Shown here: piece by piece, positions 1 through 9,742 of the stretch
Layout: the number at the start of each line of letters is the position of its first letter
Numbering within the stretch: position 1 is the first letter of the stretch
From: Priapulus caudatus
Lineage: Eukaryota; Priapulida; Priapulimorpha; Priapulimorphida; Priapulidae
DNA length: 37,887 nt
Assembly (NCBI RefSeq): GCF_000485595.1
Contig: NW_014577613.1
Coordinates: 184,915 to 222,801, forward strand
Reading direction: 5' to 3'
Position numbers and translations under genes: made by a program
The notes under the pieces: generated by a model
Databases searched by the model: none
The model's input: the letters and a program-made list of their open reading frames with translations, nothing else
Told to the model about the DNA's origin: nothing

Positions 1-3000
1 AGCCACACACATGCCAACCTGCACGCACATACACACGTCGCACACCCACATGCAACGCCTGCACATAAACACGTGCGCCGACACACATATGCAAACCTGC
101 ACATAGAACAACGTGCGCACACACACATGCGCAACCTCGCAAACCTGCCACAGCCACATACAACTGAGCGGCATTCAGGTCGCACACACACATTCATACT
201 GCGACGACATAAACACGGTGGCGACACACACAAGCACATGCACAGAACACTGCACGCAACATAACCTGACGCACATAACACATGACGCCAACACTGCAAC
301 TGCAATAAAACACGTCGCACACACACATGCAACTGGCACAGTAAACACAGTGCGACACACACATCACATGACTAACCTTACACTACATAACACAGTGCGC
401 ACAACACATGCAACACATGACATTAACCAGTGCGCACAGCACAATGACACATACACACTGCTACCAACACACGTGCGCATCACACACATAGCAACCCTGC
501 ACACATCATACACAGTCCGACGCACGACACACGCACACCATGCAACGATAACACTAACTGCGCCACACATGCAACTGCACTACCGGTAGGAGACACATCC
601 ACTCACATTAACACGTACGCACGCACACCATGGCAACCTGCAGCGCAGCATAAACAGCGTCCGCGCACACACACATGCAGACCTGTACGCCATAAACACG
701 TGCGCAACACACACATGCAACCTGCCACGCAGCATAACACCGTGCGCCACACAGCACATGGCATACCTGCACGCACACTCATACAACCTCGCACATACAC
801 ACTGCGCACACAACATACAATTCCTGCACGCACATACACACGTGCACACACACACACATGGCAACCTGCACATAAACACGTGCGACACACAACACTACAA
901 CTTGCACATACACATCGCAAGCCTGGCACGCACATAAACACGTGCGCACACACACATACAACCTGCACATATAAACACGTACGCAACACACAACATTACA
1001 ACCTGCACATTAAAACGCTGCGCACACACACATGCAACGTGCCACATTAAGCACGTCGCACACGACACATACAACCTGCACAAAATACACACGTGCGCAC
1101 ACACAGCATACAACCTGCACACACATACACCTGCACGCACAGTAAAACACGTGGCGCACACACACATACAACCTGCACATAAACTGCGCACACAACACAA
1201 TACAACTGCACATAAACACGTGCGCACACACACATACATCCTCACATAAACACGTGCGCCACACACACAGGCCCTGCCGGCACACATACAACCTGGCACG
1301 CACATACACACGTGCGCACGTACACATGGCTCCTGCACGCACATAAAACACGGCGCACACACAATGCAACCTGCTACATAAACACGTGACGCACACACAC
1401 ATGCCAACCTGCACGCCATCATCACACGTGCGCACACACACATGCCAACCGCACATAAACACCGTGCCACACACACATACAACCTGCACGCACATACACA
1501 CGTGCGCACATCACACACATGCAACCTGCACATAAACACGCGCGCTACATTGCACATACCAACCTTCTACACACGATACACACGCTGCGCACAACTACAT
1601 GCAACACTGCACATAAACATCGTACGCAGCACACACATACAATCCTGCACATTACCAACGTGCGCACAGACACACCATACAACCTGCACATAACACGTGC
1701 GCACGACACACATGCAACCTGCCACTGCCACAACACATACAACCTGCACATACCACGTGCGCACACACGACATGCCAACCTGCACACACGATTAAACACC
1801 GCGCCACACACAACATGCCAACCTGCACACACATGCAACCTCGCACATAAACAACGTGCGCCACACCACATTGGCAACCTGCAACGCACATAACACATAC
1901 AACTGCACATAAACACGTACGCACACACACATAACAACCTGCACACAACACATACAACCTGCCGCACACACGACATACACGTGCGCACACACACATGCAT
2001 GCAAACCTGCACATACACACGTGCGCACACCACACATCAACCTGCCACGCACATACACACGTGGCCTACACACATGCACATACAAACCTGTATCACACAT
2101 ACACACGTGCCAACACACACAATTGCAACCTGCACGGCACATACACACGTGCGCACACACCATGCAACCTGCACAAAAACACGTACTCACGCACACATGC
2201 AACCTGCACATACACACGTGCGGCACAACACCATGCAACATACAACCTGTACACACAACAACACGTGCGTCCACACACATGGCACCTGCACGCACATACA
2301 TCACGTGCGCCACACACACATACAACCTGCACATACACACGTGCGCACACACCATGCAAACCTGCAACACAACATACAAGCCTGCACATAGCACACGTGC
2401 GCACACACAGCAACCTGCGCTCACTAACACAGCCACACACTCGTGCGCACACACACATACAACCTGCACATAAACACGTACGCACACACACTATACAACC
2501 TGCACATACACACATAAACAACTGCACGGCACACACACATACACACGTGCGCGCGCACACACACATGCAACCTGCACATACACACGTGCGCACACACACA
2601 TACAACCTGCACATACACATACAACCTGCATATATCACACGTGCGCCACACACAGTGCACCTGCACACACATTACACGTGCGCGCAACACACATCGCATT
2701 GCAACCTGCACATTAAATCACCGGTGCGCACACACACATACAAGCCTGCACATAAACACGGTGCGCACACAACACATACAACTTGCGACACCACAACATC
2801 AACTGCACGCACTATACACACGTGCGCACACACACATGCACCTGACAATAAATCACGTGCGCACACACATTATACAACCGGGTCGCACATACACAAACAC
2901 GGTGCGCACACACACATCAACTGCGACATACACCTGCGACAACAATGCATCGTACACCTGCACACAACACGTGCCACATTCAACAACATGACCTTGTACA

Positions 3001-3070
3001 CGTACATCCACACGTGGCGCAACGCTGCACCACACTACACACGGCGCGCACACACACACACACACACAGC
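1..3070. repeat. Degenerate CA-rich minisatellite, unit about 33 bp
   Basis: About 3 kb of tandem repeat. The typical unit contains CAACCTGCACATAAACACGT followed by GCG and a short CA run, giving roughly 33 bp and on the order of 90 copies. Most units contain the palindrome CACGTG. Copies differ mainly by single-base insertions and deletions, which is unusual for a homogenised satellite and looks like uncorrected long-read sequence. The His/Thr-rich and Cys/Val-rich open frames here are products of the repeat, not genes. The array ends just before the acceptor of the first visible FAM151 exon, so it probably lies in an intron of that gene. Confidence 0.9.
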
Positions 3071-3099
3071 ACACCACTTTCGGCTGTTGCTGGTTTTAG

Positions 3100-3763
3100 G
3101 CGCTACAAACACCGACGCTGATGTGCTTGATGTATATCCATCCAGTAGCGGAGATGGAATCAACGTAATCTGGGCTCATGGTGTCAACAGCGTTGCAGCA
3201 CTAAATGACAGTCTCTCAGGTATAAACCCCGTTACTCGGCTAGGAGCTCTTATGTGTAGCAAGAGTGGGGATGGTGTGGATGAGAGGGTAGAGGGTGGGT
3301 GGCTGGGAAGGAGGGTGGGCGGTGGGAAGGGTTTGGGAGGGTTGAGTGTTGGAAACGAGAATCGGTGGGGTGCATGGGGGAAGGGTGCGTTAGTGGTGGT
3401 GGGTGCATAGGGAAGAAGTGGGAGAGGTGGTGGGTGCTTGGGGAAGGGTGGGTGTTGAGAAAGAGGATGGATGAGAAAAGGTGGCGTGGACGGTTGGGTG
3501 GTTGGGAACGTAGATGGGTGGAAGAAGAGGTGAGTGGGGGCGGGGTCTATAAACTGCAGTGTTGGTAGAGAGGAAGCGGAGAGGGTCTATAATTGCTACA
3601 GTGTGGTAAAGAGGAAGGAGAATAGGTCTACAGATTAGAAGGGTATATATGCAAAATTGGCAAATATAATAGTATATATATATATATATATAATATATAT
3701 ATTATATATGAGAGCTAATAATACCTATTTATTATAGTAGTATTAGCGCTAGATTTTAGCTCT

Positions 3764-3800
<37 letters not shown>

Positions 3801-5354
3801 GACCTAATAATACCTATTATTATAGGTAGGTATTAGGCTAAGTATTATTAGCTCTTGATATATATATATATATAATATATACATGCATGCGAACAAGAGT
3901 TTTGAATGTTGACTCCTGATCAGACAAGGCTGTGATGATGCTGGAAGCTGACGTCATCTTGCGTGAAGGCAGCTTCATTCCCGTCATGGCTCATTCGCCT
4001 GCTGTCGATAGCAACCTGACGCTAGAGGAGTGGCTGCTTCGTACGGTAGTCGCCGACAAGGGTAATGCTTTTATCTGTCTAGCTCTGTATACATCTCCAT
4101 CTAGCCGGTATGTTGGGTTTAATTCTCTGTTACAGTATGTATCTATATGTAGGTGTATACGTGTTATATCTGCGAATAACGAAACGAAGGAATGAGCGAA
4201 CTAAACAATGGGTGAATGAATACATGAAATTAGTAGTTGGGCTATATGGCAGGCATGAAGATCGATTTCAGGCTGATTGGAGCCCTAGATCCGGCCATGG
4301 ACGTACTGGTGGAGATGGACAAAGACCTTCACGCCCCCTTGTGGATAAACGCCGATATAGTCTCCGGACCCAACTACCCTCTTGAAAGTATCATCCAGTC
4401 GAACGTCCATATCTATTCGTCATAAGCTACGTCTACACGACGAACCTTAACTCGAGTTAAGCGTCTACATGGGGCCTTAACTCGAGTTAGCGTTAACTCG
4501 AGTTAGCTTAACCTCGCCAGTCGATCGAGGTGAAGCTAACTCGAATTACCTTACTCGAGTTAAGGCCTGTGTAGACGCTTAACTCGAGTTAGCTTAACGT
4601 CCACGATAGGCGGCAGCACTAGTACGATGTACGTACACACGCACGCACGCACGCGTACTTGCACACGCACGCACACACTCATGCACGCACGTGTACGTGC
4701 ACACGCACGCACACACTCATGCACGCACGTGTACGTGCACACGCACGCACGCACGTGTACGTGCACACGCATGCACGCACGCACGCACGCACGCACGCCT
4801 ACGTGCACATGCACATGCGCGCACGCACGCACAAACGTGGACCTGCACACTCGCGCACGTACGCACGTGTACTTGTACACGCACGCACACACTCATGCAC
4901 GCACGTGTACGTGCACATGCACGCACGCACGCATGCACGCACGTGTAAGTACACACGCACTCACGCATGCACGCACGTGTACGTGCACACGCACGCACGC
5001 ACGCACGCACGTGTACGTGCACATGCACGCACATGTACGTGCACACTCACGCACGCACGTGTACGTGCACACGCACGCACGCACGCACGAACGCGTGTGT
5101 ACGTACGCACGCACGCACGCACACCCGCACGTTTACATACACACGCACGCACGCATGCATAATAAATCGGTAATAATCGCTATCGGGTGTTGTCGTGTAG
5201 ACGCTACATAATCGCTAACTCGAGTTAACGCTTAACTCGAGTTAGCTTAACACGAGTTAAGGTTCGTCGTGTAGACGAGGCTATAAACACTCCTAAGTGC
5301 GCAGATTTCCGCAGTACCATCGTCATGTCGATGTTCTTGCTGCTACTATTGTTT

Positions 5355-5390
<36 letters not shown>

Positions 5391-5400
5391 GTGGTGGTTG

Positions 5401-5438
<38 letters not shown>

Positions 5439-7413
5439 GTAAGGTGGTTGTGCTGCTGCTTCTTCTGATACTGATGATGACGATGCTGTCACCAACGACG
5501 ATGACGATGGTGTCACCAACGACGATGACAATGACGACGATAATGACGTTGTCAATGACAACGGACGATGGCGGTGATTGCGACGATGACGATTATAACG
5601 ATGAACACGATCTGTAAATAAATTTTTCGCTGCAGCCCCCGGTCGATCCTGTTCGTTTCCTCGAGACAACCGTGCGTAGGTTTCCGCGCTCTGTACTGTC
5701 ACTAGGCTGGACGACCTGGTGGGTCCCGGATGGTTGCGTGGTCACACAGTCGAATCGGTACACCTGGAAGATGATGCTGGACATGGTGCAGCTTTGCTGC
5801 AGTCTACAGCAGCCCATTACCTTCCCCGTCAGAGCCGTGTGGGTGAGATACACGATACTGATGCTGCGTTGTCATGGCAACCACTATATGACCAATAGGG
5901 ATGCAGGGATGTAATGTTGTCAGGGCAACCACGACATGGGCAATTATTGATGCTGAGATGTAGCGTTGTCAGGGCAACCACGACATGGCCAATTATTGAT
6001 GCTGACATGTAGCGTTGTCAGGGCAACCATGATATCAGCAAATGTGATGCAGAGATGTAACGCTGTCGGGGTAACCACGGCATAAGAAATACTGATTGTC
6101 AGGGTAACTAGTTAAACTACGATGTGAGTAATACTATAATATAATAGTGAGTAAACGTTGGCCTGCTATATATCAGACAATACTTGATTGCTGCGCATTG
6201 GTGTGCATGCGTACGTGCGTGCGTGTTTGCATATAAACACGTGTCGCGTATTTGACGCAGGCACACACGTCCTACGATAAGTGGCTATGGTTGACTCAGC
6301 TACGCCCTGACTTTACTCTCACCGTCTGGCACGGTGCCAGAGATCCCATCAACATTACCGGACTCGTCAGCCTCCGTCGCCATGGCGACCCACGACGCAT
6401 CTTTTATGACTTCCCAGTCGGTCTGAAGCAACAGTTTCTGGATGCGTTAGAGGTAACAATTAGCGATTCCTTATGTTACTGCTATAGATTATCTGTTATA
6501 TATTAGCTAGGATTGTAGAGGTTATAGGTTATCTAAGATGAGCTACATTAAAAGTTAAGCTATGGGATTAAGTAGTATCTCTAGGCTAGCCATTACTGGT
6601 TAGTCGTATTTGCAAACACTCTGTGCCCCTAGGTATAATTATCATCGATTAACGTGTTACATTTACAATGGCAACTTCCAGGAAGGGAACGTTTCGCCGG
6701 GAGCAGGTGGGCTTCCTTACACGTGGAACGCCACCTACTGGCAGGTTATCCCTGCGGAGTCCTCCCAGATCTTCATGACAGATATGAACGTCGTGCTAGC
6801 TGGTGCCGGGCCGGACTGGGCGTTGCTAAGCTATGGGGGACCACTCGACCGCGCAGCGCGCGTCACTGGCCGCGCGCAGTTCATCAGCAACCGCCTCCCC
6901 GGTAACCCCGGCGACGAGGTGGAACGAAGCTACGTTGCCGTGACGATGGTCGTCGGCAACAGAACGCTCGTCGTCGGCTTCAATGACAAGGGTTTCGTCG
7001 AGATACGGACAGAGGGCGCCGGCGGGGAGGCGACGGTCGTCGCCTCGCGCCAGGACGTCGCGTTAACAAGTGACTGCATCAGCTTCGAGGTCGCGATCGC
7101 CGGGAAACAAGTGACCGCCACCTCCACGGTCGTGCACTGCCGCGACTCAGCGGGCGACCCCGCCAACGCCGATGCGTCTGCTAGCGTGACGTCGCGGTTG
7201 GGCGGGGATGCGGTTGCTAAGCGGGGCGGGGATGCGGTTGCTAAGCGGGGCGGGGATGCGGTTGCTAAGCTGAGCGTGAGGAAGGCGGACGCTTGGCACG
7301 ATGTGCTCATAGAGGACTTGACGATTTCACGGAGCGCTGCCGGCAGCTTCCTTCCCGTTCCCGTGATAACGTACGTGTTAATCGTGGTCATCGGCGGTGG
7401 TTCAGCTGCGTGA
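3100..7413 (+). CDS. FAM151: Menorin / FAM151 family protein, 5'-partial, six exons
   Basis: Exons: 3100-3219, 3924-4061, 4253-4404 (donor uncertain), 5636-5842, 6261-6452, 6682-7413 (TGA at 7411). Junction phases match at 3219/3924, 4061/4253, 5842/6261 and 6452/6682. The first exon carries NVIWAHGVNS; the second LEADVILREGS and PVMAHSPAVDSNLTLEEWL; the third KIDF, ALDPAMDVLVEMDKDL and PLWINADIVSGPN; the fourth LSLGWTTWW and ITFPVRAVW; the fifth TVWHGARDPINI and RRIFYDF. These are the ordered signature blocks of FAM151 (DUF2181). The fold is thought to be a PLC/GDPD-like barrel, and the H, E-x-D and H residues fit its active-site positions. C. elegans menorin is an epidermal cue for dendrite branching; vertebrate FAM151B supports photoreceptors. 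The N-terminus, including any signal peptide, is not visible. The frame would not fit the nearest GT after GPN (4388), so I chose the weak GT at 4405, which keeps phase 0. Confidence 0.88.
3665..3890. repeat. (TA)n microsatellites with a duplicated hairpin-forming segment
   Basis: In FAM151 between exons 3100-3219 and 3924-4061, TA runs alternate with two related segments rich in CTAATAATACCTATT and its complement, each ending in TTAGCTCTTGATATATA. The segments are about 110 bp apart. They can fold on themselves. Confidence 0.75.
4425..5282. mobile_element. Foldback/MITE-like element with terminal inverted repeats
   Basis: The left end, AGCTACGTCTACACGACGAA followed by CCTTAACTCGAGTTAAGC, matches the reverse complement of the right end, AGCCTCGTCTACACGACGAA followed by CCTTAACTCGTGTTAAGC. 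The sub-terminal regions are built from repeats of the palindrome TTAACTCGAGTTA. A 3-bp ATA flanks both ends (4422-4424 and 5283-5285) and may be the target-site duplication. There is no coding capacity. The interior is a simple-sequence array (4625-5160). The element sits in a FAM151 intron, 20 bp after the inferred end of exon 4253-4404. Confidence 0.85.
4625..5160. repeat. ACGC/ACGTGT alternating purine-pyrimidine array
   Basis: Tandem runs of CACGCACGCACG broken up by CACGTGTACGTGCACACGCA segments about 40-50 bp apart. The stretch is almost strictly alternating purine-pyrimidine, so it is prone to Z-DNA. The open frames on both strands (His/Thr- or Cys/Val-rich) come from the repeat. It forms the interior of the foldback element 4425-5282. 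Confidence 0.9.
5346..5615. repeat. CTG triplet microsatellite followed by GAT/GAC-rich repeats
   Basis: CTG runs totalling about 30 triplets, interrupted by GGTGGTGGTGGTT and GGTGGTAAGGTGGTT, are followed by a GATGACGATG-rich segment with two copies of GTCACCAACGACGATGAC. The block is intronic in FAM151, just upstream of the exon at 5636. Poly-Ala or poly-Gln frames here are incidental. Confidence 0.9.
5866..6110. repeat. 49-bp tandem repeat carrying six RFX X-box-like motifs
   Basis: Five to six diverged units of about 49 bp in the FAM151 intron after the exon ending at 5842. Each contains an imperfect palindrome: GTTGTCATGGCAAC at 5868, GTTGTCAGGGCAAC at 5916, 5965 and 6014, GCTGTCGGGGTAAC at 6062 and ATTGTCAGGGTAAC at 6095. 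These resemble the RFX X-box, GTTGCCATGGCAAC. The repeat is seen directly; protein binding is inferred. Confidence 0.8.
6682..7413 (+). CDS. FAM151: FAM151 last exon: C-terminal extension with 8-residue repeats and hydrophobic tail
   Basis: This exon codes for about 243 residues beyond the conserved barrel blocks. I chose the acceptor at 6680-6681 because it keeps phase 0 with the previous donor; the AG at 6631-6632 would give an immediate TAA. The exon is clearly more GC-rich than its surroundings. It has NAT and NRT glycosylation sequons and several cysteines. Three near-identical 24-bp units (7201-7272) encode GGDAVAKR, GGDAVAKR and GGDAVAKL. The last about 20 residues are hydrophobic and end in IGGGSAA, which suggests a GPI-attachment signal or membrane anchor, as is known for some menorins. 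That anchor is inferred, not shown. Confidence 0.75.
   Translation, partial: EGNVSPGAGGLPYTWNATYWQVIPAESSQIFMTDMNVVLAGAGPDWALLSYGGPLDRAARVTGRAQFISNRLPGNPGDEVERSYVAVTMVVGNRTLVVGFNDKGFVEIRTEGAGGEATVVASRQDVALTSDCISFEVAIAGKQVTATSTVVHCRDSAGDPANADASASVTSRLGGDAVAKRGGDAVAKRGGDAVAKLSVRKADAWHDVLIEDLTISRSAAGSFLPVPVITYVLIVVIGGGSAA
7201..7272 (+). repeat. Three in-frame 24-bp coding repeats
   Basis: Three tandem copies of a 24-bp unit beginning GGCGGGGATGCGGTTGCTAA encode an eight-residue Gly/Ala/Lys repeat near the FAM151 C-terminus. The copies are almost identical at DNA level, so the duplication is recent and copy number may vary between individuals. Confidence 0.9.
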
Positions 7414-8244
7414 AAAGGTCGCCATTATTGTGGTTGCGTAACAGCATATATGCCGAGTCTGAGCTTGGTTCGCTCTGTTAAACTTCCAGATGGAAATTTG
7501 ACAAGTTGAGCAAGTTTATCAACTCTTCGGCTATAATTTAGTAGCTAAATCGTTAAAGTTTAGTGATTTCTCAGCTCCGTTTCCCGTTAACGTTTAGCTG
7601 TGTTCGAATACATTTTCTATATATCTACATTACGTTTCCATTATATACATTGAAACGAAATACTTTTACAACGAAAAACACAAGGGTGGCTTTAAAGTTA
7701 GTGGGTGTGTTCTATATATACATACATCGAGCAGGGAATTGTCACGTTTAACACTTTAATCTAATAATATATGTTACTGTACAGCATAGTGTAAAGTTGT
7801 GCGATGTTGCACATGAAAACGGGTAACGACCAGCGATGGTCTGAATTTCTGAAATAAAGTGATTGCTACTACTATCTGCAATTGAAACCTTATTTGTGCA
7901 TATTTCAAGCAACATTATGGTTAATGCGAAAATATTTAAATGATTCCTAGGTTTTAGTAACCTCGTGTGTATGAAGGTAAGCTGTAATGAAGGTAATGAC
8001 AGATTTAATAATATAAACATGTTAGTTCACACACGGTTTACGAATCTAATCACGTACACCCCATACATATGACAACACCGCAGCACACGCACGTGCGCGC
8101 ACGCACACCGTTTTGCATCGTTAATTATTCGTAAAAGTTTACAAACTATTCGTCGCCACAAAAATGTACACGCGTGGAGGAATTTATTGTGGTGTAGTGA
8201 AAGAGGTGTAGGAAGAAAAGGAATCGCGCGTTTATATATCGCTA
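7414..8244. other. FAM151 3' flank / spacer
   Basis: No gene recognised. An AATAAA at 7853-7858, about 440 bp after the FAM151 stop, is a candidate poly(A) signal. The rest is AT-rich with short frames only. Confidence 0.45.
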
Positions 8245-8410
8245 TTGATCATTGCGTGATGTGTGTGTCCCGTCTCTATCATTTTCATATATTCACATTT
8301 CATATATCGATCATTGCGTGACATGTGTTTGTCCCTGTATACCATTTTCATATATTCACATTTTACATATCATTGCGTGATGCGTGTGTGTCTCTGTATA
8401 TCATTTTCTG
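8245..8410. repeat. About 60-bp imperfect tandem repeat, three copies
   Basis: Three units each contain ATCATTGCGTGA, then GTGTGT- and CTGTATA-like segments, then CATTTTCATATATTCACATT, the last copy being cut short. The repeat lies next to the hAT-like element. Confidence 0.75.
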
Positions 8411-8427
8411 ATACATACATATATGAC

Positions 8428-9227
8428 CAGGCGCTCCGGAAGCAGTTTTGGATTGGGGGGGCAAAGTGAGCGCGTGTGTGCGGCGTGTGTGCGTGAGCGC
8501 GTGTGTGTGTGACGTGTGTGCGTGAGCGCGTGTGTGTGACGTGTGTGCGTGAGCGCGTGTGTGCGTGAGTGCGTGTGTGTGACGTGTGTGCGTGAGCGCG
8601 TGTGTGCGGCGAGTGTGCGTGTGTGCATGAGCGCGTGTGTGTGACGTGTGCGCGTGAGCGCGTGTGTGGGACGTGTGTGCGTGAGCGCGTGTGTGCGACG
8701 TGTGTGCGTGAGCGCGTGTGTGCGTCAGCGCGTGTGTGTGACGTGTGTGCGTGAGCGCGTGTGCGACGTGTGTGCGTGAGCGCGTGTGTGTGACGTGTGT
8801 GCGTGAGCGTGTGTGTGTGACGTGTGTGCGTAGGCGGCGTGTGTGTGACGTGTGTGCGTGAGCGCGTGTGTGTGACGTGTGTGCGTGAGGCGTGTGTGCG
8901 ACGTGTGTGCGTGAGCGCGTGTGTGTGACGTGTGTGCGTGAGCGCGTGTGTGTGACGTGTGTGCGTGAGCGCGTGTGTGTGACGTGTGTGCGTGAGCGCG
9001 TGTGTGCGTGAGCGCGTGTGTGCGACGTGAGCATGAATCACGCAAAGCGCGCAGCGAAAACTCAAAATGGATGTAATAAATAGTTGTTTAACGTTAGAAT
9101 TAACAAGTCTTTAGCTCATACATTTTCTTTTTTCTTTTCCACTCTTCTTTTTTTGGGGGGCTTTTTGGTTTGCCCCCCCCTACTTTTTAGATTGGAGGGG
9201 CGGCCCCCCCCACTTTCGGCGCCTCTG
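8428..9227. mobile_element. Non-autonomous hAT-like transposon with minisatellite interior
   Basis: The left end reads CAGGCGCTCCGGAAG...GGATTGGGGGGGCAAA. The right end on the opposite strand reads CAGAGGCGCCGAAAGTGGGG...TTGGAGGGG-like sequence, an imperfect terminal inverted repeat starting CAG as in hAT elements. The flanks TATATGAC (8420-8427) and TATATAAC (9228-9235) agree at 7 of 8 bases, which fits an 8-bp hAT target duplication. There is no transposase. The interior is the array at 8465-9040. The ends and duplication are seen; the superfamily is inferred. Confidence 0.7.
8465..9040. repeat. 27-bp GT-rich minisatellite
   Basis: About 20 units close to GTGTGTGTGACGTGTGTGCG followed by TGAGCGC. 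Variation comes from missing or added GT/GC steps. The array is mostly alternating purine-pyrimidine. The long Thr/His/Ala/Arg frame on the minus strand reads this repeat and is not a gene. Confidence 0.9.
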
Positions 9228-9501
9228 TATATAACCATCAATAGTAGTAAGAAACGGCAGTGTGCGCTTTTCGTTTTTCGCTTTTCGTTTTTCGTTTTTC
9301 GTTACATGTTTTTCGCTTTTCATCAATTTCTAATACATGCATGTGCGTTAATGGGGTTAAGAAATGAATGTGCGCGCATATATGTCAGTTGCTGACACAT
9401 GAGCGACGCAAAGTGATCAGATAGCACGCGCGCACATACATTATGGTTCGCAAGTACGATGGGACGGCGATGATGCGCAATTATTATTATGCTTGCTTGC
9501 A

Positions 9502-9742
9502 GCTCATAGGGTCTATGTCCCCCCATGGTACTGCCGGAACGTACCCTGGGTACGGTCCGGTATACCGGAACGTACCCTGGTAACTATTTGATATGGTTAG
9601 GGTTAGGGTTAGGGAGTAGGCGTAGGCGACTCCCTAGACTCGTTAGTGGAGTAGGCGAGGTACGGACCGGCATATTAGATAGTACCAAGATAGTACCAGG
9701 GTACGTTCCGGCAGTACCTTGGGGGACATAGACCCTCTCAGC
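9502..9742. mobile_element. Telomere-repeat TIR element, copy A
   Basis: A 241-bp element. The left end GCTCATAGGGTCTATGTCCC and the right end (reverse complement GCTGAGAGGGTCTATGTCCC) are inverted repeats that continue into GTACTGCCGGAACGTACC. The flanks TTGCTTGCA (9493-9501) and TTTGTTGCA (9743-9751) agree at 7 of 9 bases. The interior carries three TTAGGG units (about 9596-9614) followed by AGTAGGCGTAGGCGACTCCC. There is no coding capacity. Confidence 0.85.

Noticed and set aside
113-2711. Many overlapping His/Thr-rich and Cys/Val-rich open frames on both strands
   Set aside because: They are translations of the CA-rich minisatellite, lack complexity and have no gene-like structure.
1-3070. 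CRISPR-like array (short repeats at regular spacing)
   Set aside because: There are no unique spacers, the repeat is contiguous and degenerate, and the context is an animal genome.
4560-5211. Arg/Thr/His-rich open frames
   Set aside because: Products of the ACGC/ACGTGT simple repeat inside the foldback element.
5297-5702. Poly-Ala/Leu frame (plus) and poly-Gln frame (minus) as a coding gene
   Set aside because: They read a CTG microsatellite in a FAM151 intron; no conserved sequence flanks the run.
8363-9065. 231-residue minus-strand frame rich in HTRAHAHTS
   Set aside because: Translation of the 27-bp minisatellite in the hAT-like element.
9590-9620. TTAGGG runs as evidence of a chromosome end or fusion point
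   Set aside because: The arrays are short, lie inside elements with inverted ends and target duplications, and have single-copy gene sequence on both sides.
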